Positions 1-9,678 of a DNA stretch of 64,000 bases are shown here, one piece after another. Source of the stretch: Bedellia somnulentella (Eukaryota > Arthropoda > Insecta > Lepidoptera > Bedelliidae). The notes under the pieces are model-generated. The model worked only from the letters and a program-made list of their open reading frames with translations, had not been told where the DNA came from and made no database searches. The stretch's first letter is position 1. Each line of letters starts with the position of its first letter. The stretch is taken from contig OY755190.1 of the NCBI GenBank assembly GCA_963576735.1, forward strand, positions 1,543,695 through 1,607,694. Reading direction: 5' to 3'. The position numbers were made by a program, and so were the translations under genes.

Positions 1-85
1 AATACCTTTCAATCAATTAAAACATATCAAAACGAAAACTGAATTATAATAAAACATAAAAACATGTTAACATTAAAATTAAATA

Positions 86-1102
86 TTATTCTTCGTCCTT
101 TAATAAGTCCTTAACACTATAGAAACATTTTTCCATTAGCCATTCAAATATTTTTCTTTTAAATAATATTATAGGAAAATTCTTAAAGTAATCAGGTATT
201 TTATTATAAATTTTGCACGACATATATAGAATACTTTTCCTATTTAAAGCCTGTCTTAGATCTGGCATTGCTAATTTGTCTTTAAATTTTATATTAAGTC
301 TATCACTCCTTGTTAGTGGCATATTCTTAAAAAGTGATTTATTACTCTTTACAAAAACACACACTTCATATATGTAAATGCAAGCTAGTGGCAGAATTTT
401 TAATAATTTGAAAAGTGGCCTGCAAGACTCAGTTTGGTCATTTATTTTGCATAAGGCTCTTACACATTTTTTTTTGCGCAATAAATACAGACTGGATATC
501 CGTAGAATTTCCCCACATTATAATTCCATATCGAAGAATGGAGGAAACATAACCATGATACGCCATTTTGCCAGCATTAAGTGACGAGAATTTTACAACA
601 CGTTTTAAAACATATAAATATTTATTAAGTTTAGTACACACATTACTACAATGATATTTCCAATTAATATTTTTGTCAATGGTTATACCTAACAATGAAA
701 TGCTATTTACTTGTTCTATCATTGTATCATTATATTTGAGTGTTATATCCTGAGCTGATGATTGTGGATGATAAAACTGTATGAGTTTGGTTTTTCCAAA
801 ATTTAATTTTAAATTATTTTCGGCCGTCCATTGTACAATTTTTTTAAATTCGTTATTAATTTTATCTTCGTAAGGACATTCATTTGAATCTGAAATTAGA
901 GCAACACTATCGTCGGCGTACAAAATCATTTTACAATTGACTGCGTCAGGGAAGTCATTAATATAGAGGAGAAATAAAAATGGGCCCAAGATACTTCCCT
1001 GGGGGACTCCATATTCATCCATGAGAAAGTTAGACCGATATTCCTGTAAAATTTTTGTTTTATTTTGCTTGGTCAGTGAATTTATGGGCACTTTTTTATT
1101 GC
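86..1102 (-). pseudogene. CR1/jockey-type LINE reverse transcriptase fragment, copy A
   Basis: Two minus-strand reading frames join into one reverse transcriptase C-terminal half. The upstream part (1091 to 438) has GVPQGSILGP, a YADD catalytic motif (YADDSVAL) and an FLGITID-like block (LLGITIDKNINW). The downstream part (481 to 86) is the C-terminal domain ending at a stop near 86. They are offset by one base at a run of nine T near 469-477, so a homopolymer slip has broken the frame. The 5' half, including any endonuclease, is missing; a tRNA-derived SINE begins at 1119. The clade within CR1/jockey-type elements is uncertain. The same element recurs at 7418-8434. Confidence 0.85.
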
Positions 1103-1118
1103 TGTTAACAGCCTTGTA

Positions 1119-1486
1119 ACATATAACATAACATAAGCGTTCTCGCCGAATACCACCGAAGGGGTTTGGCAGAGGTACTAATACTTCTGAACATCACGTG
1201 ACTTTGTCACCTGGTGTTCAGAGTACCCACGTTTTGCATGGACAGTGTACTCACGTGATAGGGGGCAGGCCTATCGCCGTTTTGTACGAATACACTGTCA
1301 CACCACTAAGTACAACTCAGCCATGTGGGTTTCCTCACAATGTTTTCCCTCACCGTTAAGAACCGTGATAAATCAACCACACACATGTCTTTAGAAAAGT
1401 CAAATTGGTGTAGGCCCGATCCGGGATTTGAACACTAGTCGCTTGCACGGTCCATTAGGTACAACACCGGTTATCACGTCGTATTT
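1119..1486 (-). mobile_element. tRNA-derived SINE (family B), full length, with target duplication
   Basis: On the minus strand the head at about 1486-1425 contains a Pol III B-box-like GTTCAAATCC. The body carries conserved blocks such as CGGCGATAGGCCTGCC, and the 3' end is an ATGTT-type tail. GCCTTGTA flanks the element at 1111-1118 and 1487-1494, a good 8-bp target-site duplication, so this is a complete insertion. Other window copies are mostly 5'-truncated, as expected for LINE-mobilised SINEs. Confidence 0.85.
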
Positions 1487-1494
1487 GCCTTGTA

Positions 1495-1886
1495 TTTTTA
1501 TATATATGTCAGACAGTTATGACTTAAGAAATGACACATTGGTACATTCCCACATTAGGATTAGAACCCACGCATCAGTGTATACGAAGTGAAATCTTAT
1601 TCGGGATTATTTCCCCACTTCCCGTAACACGCACCGCTATAGTCATGCGCGCACAACTTTTCGGACGGTGTTAACCTACTTAGATAAAATTTAACAAAAG
1701 AAATAATAATTTTCATAAATTTTTATATTGAATATTGGAAATAAAAGCGTTTATTAATAAGCAAAGATACATCATAAAAATAATTGTCTTTGAAAAAAAG
1801 TTTCCACTACAAAAAATATTAATGAAAGTGATAATTTATTATATACGTAGGTCACCCTATAATTTTTATTTAGTTAAGAACTAACT
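1495..1886. other. No gene seen; AT-rich intergenic or intronic sequence
   Basis: I see no exon, RNA gene or clear repeat here. A stretch near 1558-1580 (ATTAGAACCCACGCA) loosely resembles a tRNA T-arm and could be an old SINE. Confidence 0.4.
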
Positions 1887-2060
1887 GACAATGACAGGCC
1901 GAAATTTCAAAATGGCGACAGTAGTACCAGAGTCGCCGCCGGCCAAGTTATGATTGTGGATCTGTAGAATAGCAAATAAGATCTTAGCTGTCTCACTATT
2001 GTGACAGTGACACAAATGACATTTGTCAATTTTGCTTCGAGAATGCCAAAACCACAGTTT
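1887..2060. repeat. Unclassified dispersed repeat
   Basis: The block around ACAGATCCACAATC...TTGGCCGG, reading on the minus strand, is echoed on the plus strand at about 6120-6230 with the same order of short conserved words. No coding potential or terminal structure was recognised. Confidence 0.45.
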
Positions 2061-2107
2061 TGATACACCTAAGACCGACATACAGAAAAGATGGTCGTGT
2101 AGAATTG

Positions 2108-2265
2108 GGCCCCTGGAAGTTAGGTGGAGAAAATATTGTAAAATAAAGGTTTTTAGTGATGGTTCTTCAACCACATCGCCCAAAAATCACTTAAAAAGCC
2201 CCAAAGTCGCCTCTCACGAACACTCACGGGCAGAACTAGGGTAGTGCTATTCACTAGTGCTAGTT
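2108..2265 (-). mobile_element. SINE-A copy, 3'-truncated and diverged
   Basis: Carries the SINE-A core (ACCACATCGCCCAAAAATC) and the head ending in GGTAGTGCTATTC, but lacks the CATA tail. It lies just downstream of JHEH exon 2 in the gene's direction. Confidence 0.7.
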
Positions 2266-2346
2266 AATTGTCAAACTAATTGAAATATGAAATAACAAAT
2301 AAATAGATTAAGAGTTAAAAAAAGCCTGTTTTTAATTTGAACTTAC

Positions 2347-4410
2347 CTCATCACTAAACCTCACTTTGAAAGGCCTAATACTGTTGTCAACAAATTCGGC
2401 ATTCTGCTCACCCCACCAACAATTAAGAGGGACGTTAATCTTTGAAGGTGTAGGTTGTTTGAATATACTATCCGATCTCTCTATTAGATTGTGGAAGCCT
2501 TGTACCTGTAACAAGAAGTGGTCGTTCAAAAATGTGTAGACATTAACATACATACATACTCACGGAAATAAATACCAAAAAGGGGTAGCCAGAGCTTCGA
2601 AATATTCCTCAGCCACTTTTGGAAGTTGCGTGGGGAAAAGATCATAGAACAAAGGTTTTTGCTAATGGGTCTCCAACCGCATCGCTCAAAAATCTCCTAA
2701 AAGTCCCAATACCGTTAGTCGCCTTTTACGTACACCCACCGGAAGAAATGGGGTAGTGCTCTTCAACGCCACACTACACAGCTAAATAAAACATATTATT
2801 TTGTCGTAAATTTCGTAAAGATATACAATAGGATATAAACTTTTTCTATTCTGAAGCTATTTGAAGGCCGACCTCATTAGAAGGTCCCTAATCTTTGTTC
2901 ACGGTCGTTCTTACACGTATATTATTTACACTTGGTATAACTTCTTCATGTATTTTTTGCACACAAATATTGTTATATGTATTACCTACTCTTAACTCAA
3001 GTTAGTAAACATTGAAGAGTTTTTAGTAGCTTTCGTCATGAATAGACGATCAAATGTCCTTTATACATACATACATACATACATATACTCACGGCTAAAT
3101 ATCCCTTAACGGGGTAGCCAGAGCTTTGGAATGAGAAATTCCTCAGCCACTTTTGGAAGTTGATTGGGAAAAGGCGGTAAAATAAAGGTTTTTGGTGATG
3201 GGTCTCCAACCGCATTGCCCAAAAATCCAATAAAAAGCCCCAATACCCTTAGTCGCCTCTTACGACACCCGTGGGTAGAAAGGGGTAGCGACATACTAAG
3301 CCGGCACTACACTTCGAAATAACCTAGTTTACAATCCTTTAGATATTACCATAGGTAAAAAGAAATTATTGAGGAGGTAGGTATTAATGGTTTTCATTTC
3401 AATCAAATCACACGACAAAAAAATCTGTGACAGTGCGATTTTAAACCGACACCTATCAGTTAAAAATTAACATAAATATTATAATCTTGCAAATATTTTA
3501 AAATAATATTATAATAGCACAACCCCATGTCTTCCGGTGGGTGTACGTAAGAGGCGACTAACGGTATTGGGGCTTTTTAGAGATTTTTGGGCGATGCGGT
3601 TGGAGACCCATCACCAACAACCTTTATTCTTACTATCTTTTCCCCACTCAAATTTCTTAAAGTGGCTGAGGATTTTCTAATTCCTTAGCTCTGGCTACCC
3701 CTTCTTGGAATTTATAGCCGTGAGTATATATGTATGTATAATCTTGTAATTAGGAACTTGTTTGAAGACAACTTTTAATAAGTGACATAAGAAACTAATT
3801 TTGTGATGCCGTCGTCGGTTTTGAAAACGTGTTCTTGAATTAAACTTGTTTCAATTACTCTTACATACATATATATATTCATGCCGTTAATTCCCATTGG
3901 GGTAGGCAGAGACTATCGGTCGCCACTTCTTTCGATCCTGGCAAAGCTCTCTAGTTACGTCTACATCCATCTATCTTTTTATACATATTTTTTATTCTTC
4001 ATACTTCGGACGCCTGCCTTTTGAGCACATTTTCTCTTAATTTATTTATATCCTCGAAGGGGTTGGCAGAAGTACTAATACTTCTGAACATCGCGTGACT
4101 TTGTCACCTGGTGTTCAGATTACCCACGTTTTGCTTGGACAGTGTAATCACGTGATAAGGGGTAGGCCTATCGCCGTTTTGTGTGAATATACCGACACCC
4201 ATGGGTAGAAACGGGGTAGTGCTACTTTAAGCCATCACTACACAGTTATAGTTACTATATTAAGAAAATTGAACTTACATTAGATAAGTTAGCACTATTT
4301 AGTAAAGGAAACAAATGTTGAACTCCCTGGGTTATTGACTCCAGCATATTACAATTCACTAATTTCACATATACTAATACTATGGTCATAAAAAACTTAA
4401 ACTTAATCAT
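2347..4410 (-). CDS. JHEH-like gene, exons 1 and 2 only (copy A)
   Basis: Minus-strand exon 1 is 4279-4410 (44 codons) and exon 2 is 2347-2505 (53 codons). Exon 1 starts at ATG 4410 with a hydrophobic signal-peptide-like run (MIKFKFFMTIVLVYVKLVNC), then GVQHLFPLLNSANLSN, which lines up with DLNTFLPTLSNTQLD of JHEH-1 exon 1. Exon 2 has CWWGE...VDNSIRPFKVRFSDE, the epoxide hydrolase N-terminal motif that JHEH-1 has as RWWGE...VDETIKEYKITFSDD. Exon 1 ends in a GTAAGT donor, exon 2 has an AG acceptor and a GTAAGT donor, and both introns are phase 0 as in the complete genes. Intron 1 holds three SINE-A copies, an RTE fragment and a SINE-B/A chimera. Exons 3-6 are not visible and would lie left of the window. 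It could be the 5' part of a live gene or a relic. Confidence 0.82.
2547..2784 (-). mobile_element. SINE-A copy in intron 1
   Basis: Near full length, from the CATACATACA tail (low coordinates) to the head ending CACTACACAGCTA. It lies 42 bases upstream of exon 2, in the gene's direction. Confidence 0.85.
3063..3314 (-). mobile_element. SINE-A copy in intron 1
   Basis: Full-length SINE-A with five CATA units of tail, core CCAACCGCATTGCCCAAAAA and head CCGGCACTACAC. Confidence 0.85.
3513..3740 (+). mobile_element. SINE-A copy in intron 1, 5'-truncated
   Basis: Starts within the head (ATAGCACAACCCCATG) and runs to the GCCGTGAGTATATATGTATG tail. Opposite orientation to the previous copy. Confidence 0.8.
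3864..4041 (-). mobile_element. RTE LINE 3' terminal fragment
   Basis: On the minus strand it carries the RTE 3' end GGGAATTAACGGCATGAATA, the block complementary to CGCCACTTCTTTCGATCCTG, and the last codons of the RT ORF (AGGCGTCCGAAG), matching the RTE at 40961-45124. It is 5'-truncated. Confidence 0.8.
4042..4246 (-). mobile_element. SINE-B body fused to a SINE-A head
   Basis: 4042-4192 is SINE-B body (GAAGGGGTTGGCAGAAGTAC to TATCGCCGTTTTGTGTGAAT). It runs without a break into 4193-4246, a SINE-A head (ACACCCATGGGTAGAAACGG to CACTACACAG). Either one SINE inserted into the other and was trimmed, or a template switch joined them. The same fusion is in copy B. Confidence 0.75.
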
Positions 4411-4671
4411 GATAAAAAAAATCTATATTTCTAACTTGACGTGTGTTCGCCAAAAGATGTGATTGGCAATTGTGATGATGTGATGTCGTCATATGTGAAT
4501 TGGAGGTTTTTTTGTACCTTTACTTGAAGTGGTTACATCAGAAAGATAAATTACTATCATTTTGAAATGTGTACTTACTATACATATATTGACAAATATT
4601 CTACATCAAATTTGATGTCTTTTTGGTAATGACTGTCAATTTAAATCTTAAATTAAATTGACTAACTGTAC

Positions 4672-4848
4672 TGGGGCTTTTAAGAGATTTTTGGGCGATG
4701 TATTCGGAAACCCATCACCAAGAACCTTTATCTCACCATCTTATCCCTACTCAACTTTCCAAAAGTGGCTTAGGAATTTCCAATTCCTTAGCTCTGGCTA
4801 CCCCTTCTAGGGATTTATAGCCGTGAGTATATGTATGTATGTATGTAT
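4672..4848 (+). mobile_element. SINE-A copy, 5'-truncated, at the end of duplication copy A
   Basis: Begins at the point where copies A and B diverge and runs to GCCGTGAGTATATGTATGTA. It differs at many sites from the SINE-A at the matching place in copy B, so the two are separate insertions or the breakpoint lies inside a SINE. Confidence 0.8.
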
Positions 4849-5159
4849 ATATATCCGACTGTACACTAAATCAGCCAATCATCTCTAAATCTCTTGTCTA
4901 TAATATCAAGTTTCCAAAAGGAGAGATATTTGTTTGTATGTATAGGTTCCTAATTCCCCAATAGCTCAACCGATATATGTTTTTTTCTAAATTAAACATT
5001 GGAATTATTCAAAAGTAACGTAGGCTATATATCATCACACGAAATATCATAGGGGTGTTGGTGATGAAACTGACATGCATACATATAAACTGGTTTCCCA
5101 TAATACAGACCTAGCCTAGTTTGGGAACCTCTGCTTAGGTCTGTACTACTGTAAATGCC
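4849..5159. other. No gene seen
   Basis: AT-rich sequence with a TATG/TATA microsatellite at the left edge. I see no exon or recognisable repeat. Confidence 0.4.
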
Positions 5160-5365
5160 TTAAAGGCTTTGATATGAGAAATTCCTGAGTCACTTTTGGA
5201 AGTTGAGTGATGAAAAGATGGTATTAATAAATAATTGTTGGTGCCGGGCTTTCTAACCATTACGACCAAAAATCACTAGAAAGCCCACGTGAAATCACTA
5301 AGGGTAACCCATACACTCCTATTATTATGACCAGCCACCGGTAGGAATGGGGTAGTGTTATTCTG
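5160..5365 (-). mobile_element. Degenerate SINE-A copy
   Basis: Recognisable by GAAATTCCTGAGTCACTTTT, a diverged core and the head GGTAGGAATGGGGTAGTGTT. The tail is lost. Confidence 0.6.
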
Positions 5366-5385
5366 CTGTTTTGCTATAAAAACAT

Positions 5386-5636
5386 AACCATAACATAAAC
5401 GTTCACGCCGTTTATCCCCGAAGGGGTTGGCAGAGGTACCAATACTTCTAAACTCACATGGCAAGCGCCATCTAGTTTCCAGAGAAGGTACCCACGTTTT
5501 GCTTAGACAGTGTACTCACGTGATAGGGGGCAGGCCTATCGCCCATTTGTACGAATACGCTGTCACATGACTAAGTACAACTCAGCCATGTGGGTTTCCT
5601 CACGATGTTTTCCCTCACCGTTAACAACCATGATAA
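5386..5636 (-). mobile_element. SINE-B copy, 5'-truncated
   Basis: Tail CATAACCATAACATAAACG, body CCGAAGGGGTTGGCAGAGGT to CACCGTTAACAACCATGATA. The tRNA-like head is absent. Confidence 0.8.
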
Positions 5637-6348
5637 TTTAAAAACATATTTATCTTATATCTACTTTGACTGGGACCTCATAATGAGTTAACGTTTTCTT
5701 GAATAAGTGTAACTGCATTTATCATATCGATTTTCATTGAGCCACATTGAAACGAAATCTACTTCGATACATTTGAAATATTTTCGAACTTTGAATAAGA
5801 TATTTTATCAGAAAAAATATTGTCATATCAAACGCATATTTTATTGATATCTTAAAATTTTCAGTAAAATGTAAATAAAATCCAATAAAATATGTGGAAA
5901 TACATTCAAATAAATATTCATAATCATTTAACACAAAAAAAATATTTTTCGAATGTATGAAACAATACACAAAAAGCTACTGTTGTTTTTTAGGAGAAAA
6001 ACTGTAGCATTATGGTGGATTGTAGCTTCAGACAGCTGTCAAAAGAACTCTTGAAAACGCTTAGAATACCGATTTGGTGAATCATTCGTTCAATCATCAT
6101 AACGCTGAAAAAAATCGTTAATTTGCAGAATACCAAATACGTCAATGTGTCAAAAAGTGACGTAAAATAGCCTTGTACAGATCCACAATCTTTTCTTGGC
6201 CGGTAAGGGCTGTCGCTGTCATCGATATTAGTATTGCCAGTAAATAAAAAATAACCATTATAAGGGAAATAACTTTACATCATACGGGCTAATTTATTTA
6301 TGTATTGAAATGTCTTAATAAAACAATTTATATAATATTCATTTAATT
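5637..6348. other. No gene seen; contains a weak repeat at 6120-6230
   Basis: Very AT-rich. The only structure is the block near 6165-6230 that echoes 1887-2060. The 78-codon minus frame at 5734-5970 is low-complexity and not convincing. Confidence 0.4.
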
Positions 6349-6356
6349 AATAACTA

Positions 6357-6609
6357 GTTGCTGTGTAGTGTCGGCTTAAAATAGCACTACCCCATTTCTG
6401 CCGGTGGGTGTACGTAAGAGGCGACTAACGGTATTGGGGCTTTTAAGAGATTTTTGGGCGAAGCGGTTGGAGACCCATTACCAATAACCTTTATTTTACC
6501 ATCTTTACCCCACTCAACTTCCCGAAAGTGGCTGAGGAGTTTCTAGTTCCTTAGCTCGGGCTACCCCTTCTAGGGATTTACAGCCTTGAGTATATGTATG
6601 TATGTATGT
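6357..6609 (+). mobile_element. SINE-A copy, full length with target duplication
   Basis: A reference copy. It starts GTTGCTGTGTAGTGTCGG, ends in a TATG tail and is flanked by AATAACTA at 6349-6356 and 6610-6617. The 253-base length defines the unit used for the other copies. Confidence 0.9.
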
Positions 6610-6617
6610 AATAACTA

Positions 6618-7332
6618 TTATTGTAAGTAAACAAGTTCGTTTTAATGTAAGCTAATTATATTTATTTATTTTTGCCCTTGTCTGGTATGTCTACCCGAAT
6701 AACTGTGTATCCTAAATTTGATGATCTTACCTCCCAAATGTTGTCTGGAAGCTTTTAGCGATAACACTGCCAATTGTACTTTTCTGCAAGCTGTTTCATT
6801 GTTTTATACTCAAGGATTTGTTATTTGTGCCACTCAGAGTTAATAAGTGGGTAACTACTTAAAATCATTTTTTAAATCCTGTAAATTAGAGGCTTACCTT
6901 GTTGTGTACTGTCTTTAACATTTCATATATACACATAGATCCCCTAAAAAGGTGGCACAGAAAAAATAATTCTAAACATCAGATATCGTTTGGGTCATTA
7001 ATTTTGAAACCATTGAAACCATTTTATTGTCATGATTGCGGATACAACAAAAGATGTTACATAAATTTATAGTAGTGACTGTCACAATCTACTCTTTCGA
7101 GTGTACGACATTAGTACATAGTTTAACTACGTCATTTTATTGAAATTCATAGAAATGTCATCATGCAGTATTGCTAATTAATTAATAAAATTAATGTTCT
7201 TAAATATAACTCTAAATGTACTATTCATAAATTGAAGTCAGTGTAAAATATACAAATAAAATAAAATATAACCCTATGCCACAGAGATATCATCATCAGT
7301 TTAAGTTAACTACATAAAAAAATAAAAAATAT
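6618..7332. other. No gene seen; spacer between duplication copies
   Basis: AT-rich sequence with no exon recognised. The 3' untranslated tail of the LINE at 7418-8434 should end somewhere around 7250-7330. Confidence 0.4.
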
Positions 7333-7417
7333 AATACCTTTCAATCAATTAAAACATATCAAAACGAAAACTGAATTATAATAAAACATAAAAACATGTT
7401 AACATTAAAATTAAATA

Positions 7418-8434
7418 TTATTCTTCGTCCTTTAATAAGTCCTTAACACTATAGAAACATTTTTCCATTAGCCATTCAAATATTTTTCTTTTAAATAATA
7501 TTATAGGAAAATTCTTAAAGTAATCAGGTATTTTATTATAAATTTTGCACGACATATATAGAATACTTTTCCTATTTAAAGCCTGTCTTAGATCTGGCAT
7601 TGCTAATTTGTCTTTAAATTTTATATTAAGTCTATCACTCCTTGTTAGTGGCATATTCTTAAAAAGTGATTTATTACTCTTTACAAAAACACACACTTCA
7701 TATATGTAAATGCAAGCTAGTGGCAGAATTTTTAATAATTTGAAAAGTGGCCTGCAAGACTCAGTTTGGTCATTTATTTTGCATAAGGCTCTTACACATT
7801 TTTTTTTGCGCAATAAATACAGACTGGATATCCGTAGAATTTCCCCACATTATAATTCCATATCGAAGAATGGAGGAAACATAACCATGATACGCCATTT
7901 TGCCAGCATTAAGTGACGAGAATTTTACAACACGTTTTAAAACATATAAATATTTATTAAGTTTAGTACACACATTACTACAATGATATTTCCAATTAAT
8001 ATTTTTGTCAATGGTTATACCTAACAATGAAATGCTATTTACTTGTTCTATCATTGTATCATTATATTTGAGTGTTATATCCTGAGCTGATGATTGTGGA
8101 TGATAAAACTGTATGAGTTTGGTTTTTCCAAAATTTAATTTTAAATTATTTTCGGCCGTCCATTGTACAATTTTTTTAAATTCGTTATTAATTTTATCTT
8201 CGTAAGGACATTCATTTGAATCTGAAATTAGAGCAACACTATCGTCGGCGTACAAAATCATTTTACAATTGACTGCGTCAGGGAAGTCATTAATATAGAG
8301 GAGAAATAAAAATGGGCCCAAGATACTTCCCTGGGGGACTCCATATTCATCCATGAGAAAGTTAGACCGATATTCCTGTAAAATTTTTGTTTTATTTTGC
8401 TTGGTCAGTGAATTTATGGGCACTTTTTTATTGC
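7418..8434 (-). pseudogene. CR1/jockey-type LINE reverse transcriptase fragment, copy B
   Basis: Same two-frame reverse transcriptase fragment as at 86-1102, with the same break at the nine-T run. Sharing the lesion shows the LINE was already broken before the duplication. Confidence 0.85.
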
Positions 8435-8450
8435 TGTTAACAGCCTTGTA

Positions 8451-8818
8451 ACATATAACATAACATAAGCGTTCTCGCCGAATACCACCGAAGGGGTTTG
8501 GCAGAGGTACTAATACTTCTGAACATCACGTGACTTTGTCACCTGGTGTTCAGAGTACCCACGTTTTGCATGGACAGTGTACTCACGTGATAGGGGGCAG
8601 GCCTATCGCCGTTTTGTACGAATACACTGTCACACCACTAAGTACAACTCAGCCATGTGGGTTTCCTCACAATGTTTTCCCTCACCGTTAAGAACCGTGA
8701 TAAATCAACCACACACATGTCTTTAGAAAAGTCAAATTGGTGTAGGCCCGATCCGGGATTTGAACACTAGTCGCTTGCACGGTCCATTAGGTACAACACC
8801 GGTTATCACGTCGTATTT
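8451..8818 (-). mobile_element. SINE-B, full length (copy B)
   Basis: Duplicate of 1119-1486 including the flanking GCCTTGTA repeats. Confidence 0.85.
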
Positions 8819-9439
8819 GCCTTGTATTTTTATATATATGTCAGACAGTTATGACTTAAGAAATGACACATTGGTACATTCCCACATTAGGATTAGAACC
8901 CACGCATCAGTGTATACGAAGTGAAATCTTATTCGGGATTATTTCCCCACTTCCCGTAACACGCACCGCTATAGTCATGCGCGCACAACTTTTCGGACGG
9001 TGTTAACCTACTTAGATAAAATTTAACAAAAGAAATAATAATTTTCATAAATTTTTATATTGAATATTGGAAATAAAAGCGTTTATTAATAAGCAAAGAT
9101 ACATCATAAAAATAATTGTCTTTGAAAAAAAGTTTCCACTACAAAAAATATTAATGAAAGTGATAATTTATTATATACGTAGGTCACCCTATAATTTTTA
9201 TTTAGTTAAGAACTAACTGACAATGACAGGCCGAAATTTCAAAATGGCGACAGTAGTACCAGAGTCGCCGCCGGCCAAGTTATGATTGTGGATCTGTAGA
9301 ATAGCAAATAAGATCTTAGCTGTCTCACTATTGTGACAGTGACACAAATGACATTTGTCAATTTTGCTTCGAGAATGCCAAAACCACAGTTTTGATACAC
9401 CTAAGACCGACATACAGAAAAGATGGTCGTGTAGAATTG

Positions 9440-9597
9440 GGCCCCTGGAAGTTAGGTGGAGAAAATATTGTAAAATAAAGGTTTTTAGTGATGGTTCTTC
9501 AACCACATCGCCCAAAAATCACTTAAAAAGCCCCAAAGTCGCCTCTCACGAACACTCACGGGCAGAACTAGGGTAGTGCTATTCACTAGTGCTAGTT
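9440..9597 (-). mobile_element. SINE-A copy, 3'-truncated (copy B)
   Basis: Duplicate of 2108-2265. Confidence 0.7.
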
Positions 9598-9678
9598 AAT
9601 TGTCAAACTAATTGAAATATGAAATAACAAATAAATAGATTAAGAGTTAAAAAAAGCCTGTTTTTAATTTGAACTTAC

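Larger units (their letters stand above)
1..4672. repeat. Segmental duplication, copy A (left edge outside window)
   Basis: This block reappears at 7333-12004 with a constant offset of 7332 bases. I noticed one mismatch (G at 3572, A at 10904). Identity ends after position 4671, where copy A runs into a 5'-truncated SINE-A and copy B into a different, full SINE-A. It holds a LINE fragment, a tRNA-derived SINE, several SINE-A copies and exons 1-2 of a JHEH-like gene. The left limit is unknown because the window starts inside the block. A very recent duplication and an assembly duplicate both fit. Confidence 0.9.

Noticed and set aside
3062..3084. CATA tract as an independent microsatellite or CRISPR-like array
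   Set aside because: These tracts are the 3' tails of SINE-A and RTE copies; there are no spaced direct repeats.
5734..5970. 78-codon minus frame as a possible membrane protein
   Set aside because: AT-rich sequence gives random hydrophobic residues; no homology recognised and no splice or promoter context.
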